Numbered from the stretch's first letter, positions 10,571-22,286 are shown. The stretch is 64,000 nucleotides of DNA from Sepiola atlantica (GCA_963556195.1 OY744522.1:34844443-34908442), one strand, 5' to 3'. Translations and numbers: made by a program. The notes: generated by a model from the sequence alone, not told the origin.

Positions 10571-11214
10571 CTGTCACGTAATTTAGGGAAATTAAGATCT
10601 ATATGTACCTAGAAGCGGGCACAGATAGAAGACTAGTCGAGAGTGTTCGACGAACGTATATATATATATATTTGATCAAGTTCAAATATGTTAATAAGAT
10701 GAACATAAAACCAATATTTTTCAAAAGTGCTCAATAACAAGTAGAACATGTATAAAATTACATAAACAATATTACAGTCTTATGTCAATCAACCGTTTCG
10801 ATGCTACCACATCTTATCAAAGACTGAATAAAAGTGAAAAGTAAAAAGTGAGAATCCCGTATTGGAAATGTCGTCATCAGAAAAAAACGGATGTTAAGAA
10901 AAGAAGAAAGAAACGAAGAGGCAATATTTAAAACCGATCAAAGTTCGTGTTGGCCAAATATAGGTCACAGTCCATTGACCCTACAAATTTGTACTCATGG
11001 ACTCGTAATTCCTTCCCACATCTCAACGGACGCTCCCCATTTCTTCTGGAGCAGCTATCATTTTGACCTACGCTAGACACAGGCAGGCGTGAGGGATTAA
11101 GAAAATAAACAAATCAACAAACAAGTAGAATGACGAGTAAATGAATGCTAGAGAAGGATAATTTATATTTAGAAAATAATTTTCATCATAAGAATTTACT
11201 GTATATTAAATATT

Positions 11215-11455
11215 GCTGCTCTATGTAAATTTACTAGACCAACCCGACAATCTGCCAAATCCCATCCATACACTGTGGAGGTCCTCATATGCCGAAGAGC
11301 TTTCTACTCCAAAAGCTTCTTTCCTCATTCTGCTTGACTCTGGAACTCCCTCCCTGCTCCCTGCTTTCCTGACGTTACTGACATGCAGAAATTTAAAACT
11401 AATGTAAACAGACATCTCGCTGTGCAGCTGCTAATTTTTTTGTTGCTATTACTAT
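11215..11455 (+). mobile_element. LINE 3' fragment (CR1/jockey-like family)
   Basis: Closely similar to 18078-18290: ctagaccaac, catccatacactg, gccgaagagctttctactc and acatgcagaaatttaaaact occur in the same order. That longer copy encodes the C-terminus of a reverse transcriptase. This fragment is 5'-truncated and frame-broken. Confidence 0.85.
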
Positions 11456-11949
11456 TAAAAATGTCCTCATTATATGGGGTCATTGGCATTTCTAACTATA
11501 GCTAAACCCTCGTCCCTATACTGCCCTATATCGTTAATGCTAATTATACTCTTTCTGTGAGTTTATGTAAAATAAACAAACCCACCAGATCAGACATTTG
11601 TGCGGAGGCAAGTGACCCCATTGCTACATCGAACGAGTCTGTAGATTCAGCTTTCATCCATTGTTCTACATCAGTACAGTGTTCAGACATTATATATAAT
11701 GTCTATTTCCTCGTTGGTAATATCTGTGTAGTTTTGCAAAGTTTAATGCCTTGTAGAATAAATCCTTTGTTATAGAAGGGTAGTAATTCATAATGTCAAA
11801 CTAGATGAAGGTACAGTGGGTTTTTTCTTCTATTTTATTGAACCAATTAATGGTACTTGTAGTGTTGATCCATTGGTTCAGATGTAGTTTTTTTCTTGAT
11901 GTTTTTATTTGTATTTTCAAGAATTTTCTTGCTAATTTTTGCAATTTCA

Positions 11950-12095
11950 GGCTTGGTAGAAATCACAGCGGGAATCAAGATCACAAATTATTTAGATGTA
12001 ACATTTAACCTCAACGAGAGCAATTATAAACCTTATATGAAATATAACTACGACTCAGTATATGTTAACTCCAAATCGAAATGTAATATTAATAG
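11950..12095 (+). pseudogene. Penelope-like reverse transcriptase remnant
   Basis: The open stretch LVEITAGIKITNYLDVTFNL then NESNYKPYMKYNYDSVYVNS matches the I-x-LDVTFDL-x-x-x-Y-x-PY-K region that I associate with Penelope-like RTs. It is cut short about 27 bp before exon 4. The element is fragmentary and not functional. Confidence 0.65.
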
Positions 12096-12122
12096 TATAC
12101 ATGGATTCTATTTCTATTTTAG

Positions 12123-12263
12123 CCGAGTAATGAAAATGTTCCAAGCAAGAAACTGAAAACAAATGTGACCTCTGTGAAGAATTTTGAAATCTTACCATCA
12201 TCTGGCGTCTTAGTTCCTGAACAGAGACTCAATGTCCAAGTGAAGTTTATGCCAACCGAAGAG
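12123..12263 (+). CDS. HYDIN: HYDIN internal exon 4
   Basis: Acceptor TTTCTATTTTAG, donor GAG|GTAAGG, 47 codons, phase 0 at both ends. After a lysine-rich linker the peptide FEILPSSGVLVPEQRLNVQV continues to KFMPTEE. This is the core P-x-x-G-x-L-x-P...V-x-F-x-P pattern of an MSP-like domain. The exon starts only about 27 bases after a degenerate Penelope-like reverse-transcriptase remnant, so the splice acceptor sits at the edge of a mobile-element insertion. Confidence 0.9.
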
Positions 12264-12439
12264 GTAAGGGTTCGAGTTTGAAGCTAGTCTTGATTATTAT
12301 AATCACTGTATAATGCTTGAAATATTGTTTTTCACCTGATATTAATAATCTTTGTATAATCTTTTGGTTGTTGTTTTGGTTGGGTTTTACAGCAGGTCAA
12401 CCCTTGTAAGGATGGTTATTTAATGTTGCAACCCTACAT

Positions 12440-12760
12440 TTGGTTTACAGATGGTTTGTAGATTATTCATCTGTTTTATAGGTGTATATTTTGTAAATAA
12501 ATAGTCTATGCACAATAAGTTCTATTTTACCATAAATGGAACCCTGACAGGTACTACCACTCCTCCGGGTCAGAATGGACCAGAGAGTAATTCTAACTAT
12601 AGATTGATTCCACATTCTGCAAAGTTCCTAAAATTTACTCAGCAAAGCCCCGTAGAATCATTGAATTTAACAATCAAATCTGAACTACCATTGCTTAAGT
12701 GCTGTTTGAGCTGTGCGCCAAAGTATGCCACTCAGTCCCTGAAAGATTAGCAAAGTCCAT
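12440..12760 (+). repeat. Dispersed repeat family, copy 1
   Basis: Shares tatattttgtaaataaa, aattctattt-like, ccctgacaggtactac and ctcctgggtcag-like blocks, in order, with 49610-49880 and more loosely with 19490-19690 and 20110-20280. No coding capacity and no terminal repeats seen; the family is not identified. Confidence 0.7.
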
Positions 12761-12977
12761 CGAGCGCTCACGTTGCTTTAATAAACACCATCTTTTATGT
12801 TGCAAAAAACCTAAGTGTACCCTTTATTAGTTTCTATATTGCATTGGCACATTTATTCTTTATTTACATTTATTATGTAGAAATAAAATTATATTGATAT
12901 TTATGGTGGACCCTGTATATATTAGTTGCAAGGGAGGTAATCAAGAGAAACTAACATTGACACCTTTTTACCTGCAG

Positions 12978-13217
12978 AAAGTTTATGAAGGACGGATAAC
13001 GATCCGACTCAACCAGAGTTGTAATCGTGTTATGCTGTTGTGCAAAGGAAGAGGATTGGAACAAAAGTTGATGTTTATGGAAGAGATGATTAATTATGGG
13101 CCGATCTTGCCGTATAGTTGCGGGCATGAGAAAGAGGTGATCGTCAAGAATCCATGTGACTTCCCGATTGAATTCTACAGTGCTGACTTTGATACGCATT
13201 ACTTAGAAGAGGAAAAG
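12978..13217 (+). CDS. HYDIN: HYDIN internal exon 5, end of one MSP module and start of the next
   Basis: Acceptor TTTTTACCTGCAG, donor AAG|GTAAGA, 80 codons, phase 0 at both ends. KVYEGRITIRLNQSCNRVML plus LCKGRGLEQKL closes the MSP fold begun in exon 4. GPILPYSCGHEKEVIVKNP then opens a further module, and the exon ends DFDTHYLEEEK, a HYDIN-typical boundary. The frame joins exon 6 directly with no shift. Confidence 0.92.
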
Positions 13218-13430
13218 GTAAGAACAAACAATTATCGCATTCGCAATCGCACACAACCATCTCTAAAAATATACATGGTTTGTGTCTCTTTTGTTTCAAT
13301 ATTTATATGTATAAAAAGCTATCCCTTTACATGTAACACTAAGGGGAGGTAATTCAGTTTATATTCAAATGAAGGCTAGCATCTGACTTAAGTATAGTGG
13401 CATGCAGAGGGATGAAGGTTATGGGGCAGT

Positions 13431-14280
13431 AGCCTGGGCATCCAATCATATTCAAACTATCTTCCTTTCTCAGAATATTGCTCAGTACTAGGACTTAGAC
13501 TTGAGTCTTTGGGCATCCAATTATATTCAAACTATCTTCCTTTCTCATAATATTGCTCAGTACTAGGACTTAGACTTGAGTCTTTGGGCATCCAATTATA
13601 TTCAAACTATCTTCCTTTCTCAGAATATTGCTCAGTACTAGGACTTAGACTTGAGTCTTTGGGGCATAGAATCATATTCAAACTATCTTCCTTTCTCAGA
13701 ATATTGCTCAGTACTAGGACTTAGACTTGAGTCTTTGGGCATCCAATTATATTCAAACTATCTTCCTTTCTCAGAATATTGCTCAGTACTAGGACTTAGA
13801 CTTGAGTCTTTGGGCATCCAATTATATTCAAACTATCTTCCTTTCTCAGAATATTGCTCAGTACTAGGACTTAGACTTGAGTCTTTGGGCATCCAATTAT
13901 ATTCAAACTATCTTCCTTTCTCAGAATATTGCTCAGTACTAGGACTTAGACTTGAGTCTTTGGGCATCCAATTATATTCAAACTATCTTCCTTTCTCAGA
14001 ATATTGCTCAGTACTAGGACTTATACTTGAGTGTTTGGGGCATACAATCATATTTAAACTATCTCCCTTTCTCATAATATTTCTCAGTACTAGGACTTAT
14101 ACTTGAGTGTTTGGGGCATACAATCATATTTAAACTATCTCCCTTTCTCATAATATTGCTCAGTACTAGGACTTATACTTGAGTGTTTGGGGCATACAAT
14201 CATATTTAAACTATCTCCCTTTCTCAGAATATTTCTCAGTACTAAGATTATATATGGGTCTTTGGGGCGTACAATCAAGG
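13431..14280. repeat. 75-bp minisatellite, about 11 copies
   Basis: The anchor gggcatcc recurs every 75 bp from 13436. Each unit contains attcaaactatcttcctttc and tattgctcagtactaggact. The last three to four units are more diverged (ggggcatacaatcatattta). Because 75 is a multiple of three, about five units stay open on the + strand with the 25-residue period SLGIQLYSNYLPFSEYCSVL plus GLRLE; no splice or family evidence supports translation. Confidence 0.96.
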
Positions 14281-16689
14281 AGTTAGTCCTGAGTATCACC
14301 AAACCTCTGCATGCTAATTCTTAAGTATTATTATTGTTAATAATGTCAACAAAATGACAACTGTTTTTTCCAAGTGAATTTAAATTGGAAACAGAAATTT
14401 ATAAAGTATACGTTTTGTGTGAGTAAAATAAAATCTCTATTTATATATGTGAAAGGTATGTTTAAAGGATAAATGCATAACAGAATGTATAAATATATAT
14501 TTTATTCCTGTTTATACTTATATGTGTATGTGAAATTTGTAGTTGGGAAAATATGCTTATTTATGTATGCAATGTGTATTTGTTTGCTAAGCATCAGCAG
14601 AAGCCTACTTGAAGTATTGGTATTGTTTGTAGACAGAATGACACAAAACTGTATAGAATACAAAAAATAAATGAATTATTTATTGAAATTTAATTTTCGG
14701 ATTAATAAGCCTTAATCAGGTTTATATACAGACAATTTGTTTGTTTTTTTAATTGTCGAAATCTTACGATATTGCTGAAGATCGCCGATTTCTTACGATG
14801 TTGTTGAAGAAATTGTTTTTTTTAAATGTCCAGTGTGAAAGCATACATCGTTTCCCGACTGGCTGCCTTACTCTAAACGCATTGTGCCGTAGTTTTCTCT
14901 TCTTCTTCATCTTCGTGTTCTGGTCATGTCGATTCTAGTGCAGTCGGTAGCCAGGGAGCGAAGCATGGTTCACGCAATTTGCATACATAATAAAAACAAC
15001 AAACACAGACACAGATAGAGACATTGTATAAATATGACTTGTTGAACACAGGTGTGCCCATGTGTGTCATTGTGGCCCCATTGTTAGTGTCACTACTTCT
15101 GAGCTCTATTCCCATCTTTCAAGTACAGGATCTCAGCTAAGACTAACTCCTTCATTCAACCTATGTGACGACCTTCTTTGTCTCATGCCGAGATTTTTCT
15201 CTCATTGATCTTCTTGTCCAACTCCTCACCCAACTCAGACTTATGTCCTGTCGAAATCATTCACTGCTGATCTGCCTGTTGATCTCAGTGAATCTGTCTG
15301 CTCACAACAGTCACTGTTTCCCTAATATATTTTCTACCAGAATTCCTTCAGAATTTTCTATCTTGATCTTTCCCAGCTGCTATTTATATCTAACTCTCCA
15401 TGGCGTTGCTTTGTCTGTGTAGCACAATGAGTCCATTACTTTTGTATTGTCATTTACTTCCGAGCTAATATTTTGCGGTTGTCCCGGCTGTCTTTGTCTT
15501 TGTCATTTATTACATAAATTGCAAAACAAAAATCATACATTCAAATTACATAATTTATGAAGCAGCAGTCATGACAGGTAAACAAGAACAATAAAACAAA
15601 CCGACAAATAAGAGGTCTTTTAAATCACCTCCCACAGAAGGATTTTTAAGTAACCTTCTATCATGAGGGCTTTTAAATAAAGTTAATCACCACGACTTCA
15701 GTGCAAAATTCCTAACTGCATTACCCATAATCTTTCTGTTCAGTGTTATAACACCTTCACCAATACGCAATGCACCATCAGTTGATGAGCCCACCCAACA
15801 GTCAGAGACCTCATGAAATTTCTTAATAAGTCATATACCACTATCTAATCGCCCCTCAACTGAATTTTCTTTATAAAGCAACTTATTTTATAACTTCTTT
15901 CATGAACTGTACTATTTTCCTAGTAGCTTTACTCTTTGTCCTTTTTTGCTAGTCAACTGGAGAGTGGGAGATGAATGATCGCCGTGTCCCTGTATGTTTT
16001 AAAGACCTCTATGTGGGTTGATATTGTGAATTTTTCACCAATCTCTCTCCTAGGTTTACATTCTCATAACGTGACTAAATAGCACAACCGCTCCTCGAAT
16101 CCAGAGCATGACATCCTGGAGGGGGTCTCTACACTGCCCTGTCACATCCGGTCCACACTCTCACCATAATCTGTTGGGGAGTCACTCTACAAAAGTATAT
16201 TATACTCAATGTAAGTGTGACCAAATCGCTACCAAAATGAGATGAACTACGAGAGGGAGTTTGATCCCCATCACACAAAAGAGAAAACAAAACAAATCAA
16301 AAACAACCAACCAATAAACATGCATAAACAACTGCAGCACTATTCTAGCTTTTCTTCTTACCGATGATATTAAACTTATTTACAACCATCAGCTGTAAAC
16401 CACCTCCAAAATAAAAATCGTGCAAAACCAAGCTAATGACTAACCAAACAAAATGCAAAAAAATCGTGCAAAACCACTTAAAACCGGAAAAAAAATGGCC
16501 ATCGATTTTTTTGGAGATGATCACTTATCTTTAGATAACTTCATGCTGAAAAGGGTAAGTAATTTAAGAAAAATAAATTCGGAAATGCATGCACTTAAAC
16601 TGGATTGAAAATGGTGGCTCTAAATGAGAAGAGGAACACATTATTGTCTTTTCATTTTTAATAGAAATTTATTTCATATTTTTTGACAG
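14281..16689. other. Intron 5 remainder, nothing recognised
   Basis: No long frame, repeat array or RNA structure identified. 16070-16260 (cctggagggggtctctac) has the look of a dispersed repeat but has no second copy in the window. Confidence 0.45.
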
Positions 16690-16792
16690 ATCTTGCGACT
16701 CATGCGGGGTTACGATGAGTTTAGCACATTGCTATTGCCACCACGTGCAGCCGGGGAGAAACTTCCACATGAACTTTCAGATTTTTATAAAG
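16690..16792 (+). CDS. HYDIN: HYDIN internal exon 6
   Basis: Acceptor TTTTTTGACAG, donor AAAG|GTTAGA, 103 bp, phase 0 in and phase 1 out. The peptide LRLMRGYDEFSTLLLPPRAA continues into GEKLPHELSDFYK. The LLLPPR-x-x-GEKLP block is strongly HYDIN-like and follows LEEEK of exon 5 as expected. It leaves the beta-sandwich region and enters a flexible linker that leads to the nucleotide-binding module. Confidence 0.9.
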
Positions 16793-17299
16793 GTTAGAAA
16801 ATATTTTAATCTTTTTTTTTCTTTTTACTAAAGGTTCACCGCTTATGAAGGCCCAGGGGCCACTTACAAAAAAAGAGTTAAAGATATCGGTTGGGTGATT
16901 AGCACCACCACGCGATGATTGGTAACAACAGGTGGATTGGAAAGAAGATTTTTTGAGAGGAATTGTTTATTCAGGAGGACGGCTCAACAAGTATTTGTTT
17001 ACATTAGACTTGAAGACAACCACGCTGTAGTCAGCTGGGAAGCAGCTTAACGGTATTTTGTTCCACCGATGGGATGCTCTAAGAAAGAATCTTTGTTAAT
17101 GGAAGTTCCGCTCGGTCTTTGGTACAACGAAAGAGAAAAGAAAGTTCTCTGCTGTGGTTGTGGCCAGGCAGATTCTTGCTGTGAATGTTTTTCAAGGGGA
17201 GACAAGAGATTGGAGCTCAGTCAAGCACCTACCATGAACATAACAATACAGTAAAGAGAGATTAGCAGCATCTCCTCTGTGTGAAAGGGGCTGCAGAGA

Positions 17300-18390
17300 A
17301 GAGAAGAGATAATTACTGGACAATTACTTAATATAATTAGATCCTTCCTAACCAAAAGAAAAATCCAGGTTGTCCTCGATGGCCGTTCATCTAAGCAACA
17401 TGACATAAATGCTGGTGTACCCCAGGGATCTATCCTTGGACCTTTATTGTTCCTGATCTATATAAACGATCTCCCTGATGACATAGATTCTGAGATTGGT
17501 TTATTTGCTGATGACACCACGCTTTACTCTCGCCATATTGGCAAAACAGACGCGATCATATCCAAGGCAATGGCTGAATCCTTAGAAAATGACCTCCAGG
17601 CTGTAGTGGATTGGGGTCATAAATGGTTTGTAACTTTTAATGCTCCAACCACTGATTGTCATGGCAAATAACACCCTACCTGAGAGTTCATCATTAAAAC
17701 TCCTCGGCCTAACCTTCACAGGTAACATGAATTGGAACAAATACATTGAAGACATTGCCAAGGCTGCCGCAAAGAAGGTTGGCTCCCTCTACCGTGCTAG
17801 TAAACTCCTCACACCTGACATTATCCTGTATCTCTACAAAGCCACCATCCGCTCATGCATGGAGTATTGTTGCCACATCTGGGCTGGTGCATCATCTACT
17901 AGACTCTCCCTCCTTGACAAGGTCCAAAAAAGAGTCGCCAACCTAATAGGTCCTTCACTGTCAACCAAGCTTTAGTCCCTGTCCCATCACCGCAATGTAG
18001 CATCCTTGTGCTTGTTTTACAAATACTTCAATGGATTGTGCTCCGATGAATTGGCTGCTCTGGTGCCCCCTCGACATAAGTACACTAGACCAACTCGACA
18101 ATCGACTAAATCCCATCCATTCACTGTAGAGGTCCCCAGATGCCGGAGAGCTTTCTACTCAAATAGCTTCTTTCCTCGTGCTGCTGGCCTCTTGAACTCC
18201 CTCCCTGCCCCCTGTTTCCCCGACGGTACTGACATGCAGAAATTTAAAACTAATGTAAACAGACATCTTGCTGCGCAGATCCCAATTTAGGTTGAACCCC
18301 CCACCTTCTCCCTTTTCTTTTTTCTCAGTAGCCCCTTACGTCTACAGTGGCAGCCTGCCTTGTCTGGGGTGAACTATGTTAAAAAAAAAT
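17300..18390 (+). pseudogene. LINE reverse transcriptase, C-terminal half (CR1/jockey-like)
   Basis: Reading starts within the RT domain: SFLTKRKIQVVLDGRSSKQ, GVPQGSILGPLLFLIYINDL and the catalytic FADDTT (17504-17521). It goes on through KLLGLTFTGNMNWNKYIED and a C-terminal region ending QKFKTNVNRHLAAQ near 18290. A frameshift lies near 17650 and an in-frame stop at 17973-17975. The 3' tail (gtctggggtgaactatgtta, then poly-A) ends near 18390 and recurs at 41850-41935. Confidence 0.9.
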
Positions 18391-18409
18391 TTTGTTTTTT
18401 AAATCCCCC

Positions 18410-18665
18410 ACTAGATTGCGAAGTCAGTTTTTTACTCTGTCAAGGTAAGGAAGAGTGCCCCGAGTCGCACCTTCCCACATATGATTGCAGTACTCCATCG
18501 TAAGATTATCTGGCTCTTATACAGGTAGAGGATTGCTTCAGGGGTGAGGTACCTTTTGGAGCAATAGAATTATTCAACCATTTTTCCGACTGCGTTAGCA
18601 ACATATTTGATGTAAGTCTCCCATTTCAGGTTTAGAATAAAAGACCTAGGAGCTTATCAAGGAGA
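18410..18665 (-). pseudogene. Second LINE RT C-terminal fragment, opposite orientation
   Basis: On the - strand, pieces such as KWETYIKYVANAVGKMVE-like sequence and a YLYKSQ / MEYCNHMW-like segment can be followed through several frameshifts. They correspond to the same part of the RT as 17690-17900 on the + strand. Two related LINE fragments therefore face each other. Confidence 0.65.
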
Positions 18666-18833
18666 GAGCCGTTCATTTCAACTGGGGAGAAATAAGGATC
18701 CGAGCATTAGTGGTGAAAAGAGAAAAGGTACTCCTCCATGACAGAATTGAGTGTTTCTGGCCTTACTAGTTCGAAGAGTAGCCTGTTCGTTCCGGATTGC
18801 GGCTGGGTCTTCCAATCCACATACATCCTTGTA

Positions 18834-19296
18834 TCAGGCCAATGTGTCCAAAAACAATGCCCACTCTCCGTCCGTGGTATTCAATCCTATTGAGGGTATT
18901 TCTGATCTTTTAACCTGCAACATATTGGAATGATCGTGAAGCATTTCTTTTCGGAGCTCAATATTTTCTTTTTGCAGTTCGATAAGTTGTTTCATCAATT
19001 GCACACCTTCTTGCACCATGGTGGTTGGTAGTGGGTAAGTTCAATGTCCGACGTAGTGCTTAAAAAAAAATTCCACGCTTTACAGTATTTTTAATCCTGT
19101 TCGTAGCGCCATGTAAAGTATGGAAAATGTCCCTTCCAACGTCTGTCACTGTTCACTACTGAATTGCAAATGGCTGCCTCCACAGTTTCTTATATAGTAA
19201 TGAGGAGCAGATAACTCATGGTACTTCTTGTACCATGGGCAGATAACTCCCGTTTACTATCTCAACACAGGAGTAAATAACTCCTTTACCTATACA
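18834..19296 (-). mobile_element. LTR, primer-binding site and gag start of an LTR retrotransposon
   Basis: On the - strand, about 185 bp of LTR (19296 to 19112) begins TGTATAGG, contains a TATA box (CTATATAAG) near 19195 and ends in TTTACA. TGGCGCTACGAACAGG follows at once (19111-19096), a normal site for tRNA priming. From 19019 an open stretch reads MVQEGVQLMKQLIELQKENI and looks like the coiled-coil start of a Gypsy gag; it breaks at 18834. The rest of the element is missing. Confidence 0.75.
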
Positions 19297-19374
19297 CACT
19301 TATTTTGGAAAAAGATTTTATGCTTAAAGTTCTTAATATCTTATTTGTTTATATGTATGTATTAATTTATATGT

Positions 19375-19379
19375 ATGTA

Positions 19380-19448
<69 letters not shown>
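19375..19448. repeat. (TA)n microsatellite
   Basis: About 70 bp of TA, followed by a short degenerate tail. Confidence 0.97.
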
Positions 19449-19454
<6 letters not shown>

Positions 19455-19489
19455 TAATATTCATATTTATGTATATAACACTGAATGCA

Positions 19490-20290
19490 GTTTCCTTTCA
19501 TACCCAGGACATTTTCTATTTAACTCATAGATGGGTACGTGACAAGTACTATCATTCTGGGTCAGACTAAACCTGACAGTAATGTTAACTAACCGGTGAC
19601 TCGACTTTCTCCAAAAATCTCAAATTGGGACCTCACCACTATTGTAGTTTCATATCACACCCACGACAGATTCTATTTGTCGTATTTCTGCGCTGCTTAA
19701 AAAGAATGACCACAAACACTGATGTATAAAAATGTAAGTGAAAAGGGCAGAGCATGCACAGAAATTGATAGTGTTTTCTCAAATTCGATCGCCAGTCAAC
19801 TCAATTTTGGGTTAGTTTATATAATGGTTTAGGACACTCAAGCATCTGCCTGTAAACACCCATTCTGGGATTTTGCCTTGACTGTCAATGTAACCACACC
19901 CCCTAGGGCACTTATTCAGCTGTCTGCAGCTAACATTTTATGGGTAACCTTTGCAGGTGGTCTTGAATCAACAAATATTTTATTTATGTCTCCAGAAATA
20001 AAATATTTGTTGATTGATTCATGTTTCTGTGTCAATACACCGTGTCAATCAGCTACATTTTGTTTCTTCCGGCAAGGTCAAGTACATTTTATTGATGCCA
20101 GGTGACATTCCCGGTACACCCGACCTGATATTCAACATATTTTACCTATAGATAAGAGCCTGACATCTATTATCATGATGAGTGAGAGTGTTCCTAATAG
20201 TAATGGTAACTTATGGGTGACTTCAAACTCTCCAAAATTCTCATCATCACCGGATATCGTGTAACGTCACACCTGAGGAAGTCTGCATGA
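19490..20290. repeat. Dispersed repeat family, copies 2 and 3
   Basis: 19490-19690 and 20100-20280 share gggtcagactaaacctgaca-like, ctccaaaa-tctca and tttcatatcacacc-type blocks with each other and with 12540-12640 and 49670-49880. Diverged; no coding content. Confidence 0.55.
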
Positions 20291-20854
20291 GTGTCCACTT
20301 CACTACGGCCGCCTCTCAGTCATAAAGAAGAAATATGATAAGCAAGTGTATTTTATCAGGACAAAAAAAACGTTTGTAAATTCGCAGTTCAACTTTTAGG
20401 TAATAGTTCTGTTGTTTTTTATTAAATCAAAACTGCAACAGAAAAAAAAAGTTAAATTTAATTATGCATCACCCACCATATTCTCTGGACCCCACACCAA
20501 CAGACTGTCATCTCTTTAGAATTTTGAAAAATCATTTGAGTGGATTAATACTTACTTCACGTGAAGAAAACTGAAATAAGTTTTTTCTTTTTAGTTTAAA
20601 ACTGAAAGAATTTTATGAGTGAATGTGACATTAAAAATCTTATTGCCAGTTGAAAAGAGGTCATGCTTAAGAATAGGGACTCTATTAACGATGATGTTTT
20701 TTTTATTTTATTGAACCTTAAAAACACAGACATAACTTTGTCACATATAACCTGATATTTACATGTTTCAGACTTTTATCCTTATCATGGTTGTTATGTA
20801 ACTGACTGGCTCTCTTTTCTCTTGAGAGACAATGGATATCCTCTGAGAGAGGAT

Positions 20855-20905
20855 GCTTGAGTTAGGGCTAGAGGTTAGGGTTAGAGGTTAGCGTTAGAGG
20901 TCAAT
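20855..20905. repeat. Short telomere-like TTAGGG-rich tract
   Basis: Degenerate gttagggctagaggttaggg repeats resemble the metazoan telomere hexamer with interruptions. A second tract on the other strand is at 36245-36281. Confidence 0.7.
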
Positions 20906-20995
20906 TGAATCTTTTAAAATTCCTTCATTAATAATTAAAAAAACATTGAATTAATAGAGTCTTGAAAAAATGCCTGTCCTTTTCAAAATCAAAAC

Positions 20996-21565
20996 CCTAT
21001 AAATAATAATTAATAAATAATAAATAATGAATAATGAATAATAAATAATAAATAATGAATAATAAATAATGAATAATGAATAATGAATAATGAATAATTA
21101 CTAATGAATAATAACTAATGAATAATAACTAATGAATAATGAATAATAACTAATGAATAATGAATAATAAATGATAACTAATGAATAATGAATAATAAAT
21201 GATAACTAATGAATAATAACTAATGAATGATAACTAATGAATAATAACTAATGAATAATAACTAATGAATAACAACTAATGAATAACAAATAATAAATAA
21301 TGAATAATAAATAACGAATAATAACTAATGAATAATGAATAATGAATAATAAATAATAAATAATGAATAATAACTAATGAATAACACATAATGAATAACA
21401 AATAATAAATAACGAATAATAAATAATGAATAATAAATAATGAATAATAAATAACGAATAATGAATAATAAATAATAAATAATTAATAATAAATAATAAT
21501 GAATAATGAATAATGAATAATAAATAATAAATAATAATAAATAAATAATAAATATCGTAATATAA
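20996..21565. repeat. A/T-rich tandem array of AATAATGAATAATAACTAATG-type units
   Basis: About 570 bp made only of short modules: aataatg, aataata, actaatg and aataacaa. It is best described as a degenerate 7-mer/21-mer repeat with local homogenised stretches. Flanked by unique DNA, within intron 6. Confidence 0.95.
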
Positions 21566-21569
21566 ATTA

Positions 21570-22020
21570 TTATTAGCGGAAGAATAATATTTCTTAGATG
21601 GGAGTCGGAGTTGGGCTTTTTAAAATTTCAGGAGTCAGACTATTGACTCCACAGCTTTGGAGGAGTATTGGGAAGCAGAAAATATCATATGAATTTAGTT
21701 CATAAACGTAGACTATTATACTAGTAATGTTATATGGCCCTTTGAATGAGGAAGGGGTTCTTCTCTCTTATGGTGTTGGGTTTTAAGCTGTTGAAATGTT
21801 TTTACTAAAAGTATATTTATTTAACTTAACCTTATCAAGACAAGAGCACCCTAAAATCACACACACTATTTCAAGCACCTCAGCAGAGTCGGAACACCTT
21901 TACCCCCCCCCCCCTCCAAGCAGTCTGGTCTTGATGAGCTACATTATGGTGACCCATTTTCCCTTAGTTGCTTTTGGCTTTGCTATTTCTATTAAATATG
22001 TTGAATATATATTTTTTTAA
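21570..22020. other. End of intron 6, nothing recognised
   Basis: Contains a poly-C run at about 21904-21914. No other feature seen before the acceptor of exon 7. Confidence 0.5.
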
Positions 22021-22023
22021 TAG

Positions 22024-22137
22024 AACAAAAACAGAAATTAGAAGAAATGGAAAAAACTCAACAAGAACCTGGGAACACTGTTCTGTCATCGCTAACAGAA
22101 GATGTACTTGCTGAACCCAACAGCAGGGAAGGTCAAG
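22024..22137 (+). CDS. HYDIN: HYDIN internal exon 7, acidic linker
   Basis: Acceptor TTTTTTTAATAG, donor CAAG|GTCAGT, 114 bp, phase 1 in and phase 1 out. It encodes a Glu/Gln/Lys-rich linker (EQKQKLEEMEKTQQ, then NTVLSSLTEDVLAEPNSREG). Conservation cannot be judged by eye. The case rests on splice sites, open frame and matching phases on both sides. The intron that follows is 14.2 kb and is almost entirely a 63-bp satellite. Confidence 0.75.
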
Positions 22138-22286
22138 GTCAGTGTTTCAAAACTTTTGACAATCAATTTCAACAACTAGTGTTCTTCATTCATGTAGTCA
22201 AATAGGACTTAGTCTATTTCCAGCACCTCAATTATGCAAGTTGAAATTAATGCATTTAAGATGACACCATACCGATGCCATTTAAA

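Noticed and set aside
11215..11455. Opposed 64-codon frames as genes
   Set aside because: The + strand sequence is a truncated LINE 3' end matching 18078-18290.
13434..14275. Regularly spaced repeats (75 bp) and the 63-bp array as CRISPR
   Set aside because: The whole unit repeats with no unique spacers, and the context is an animal intron.
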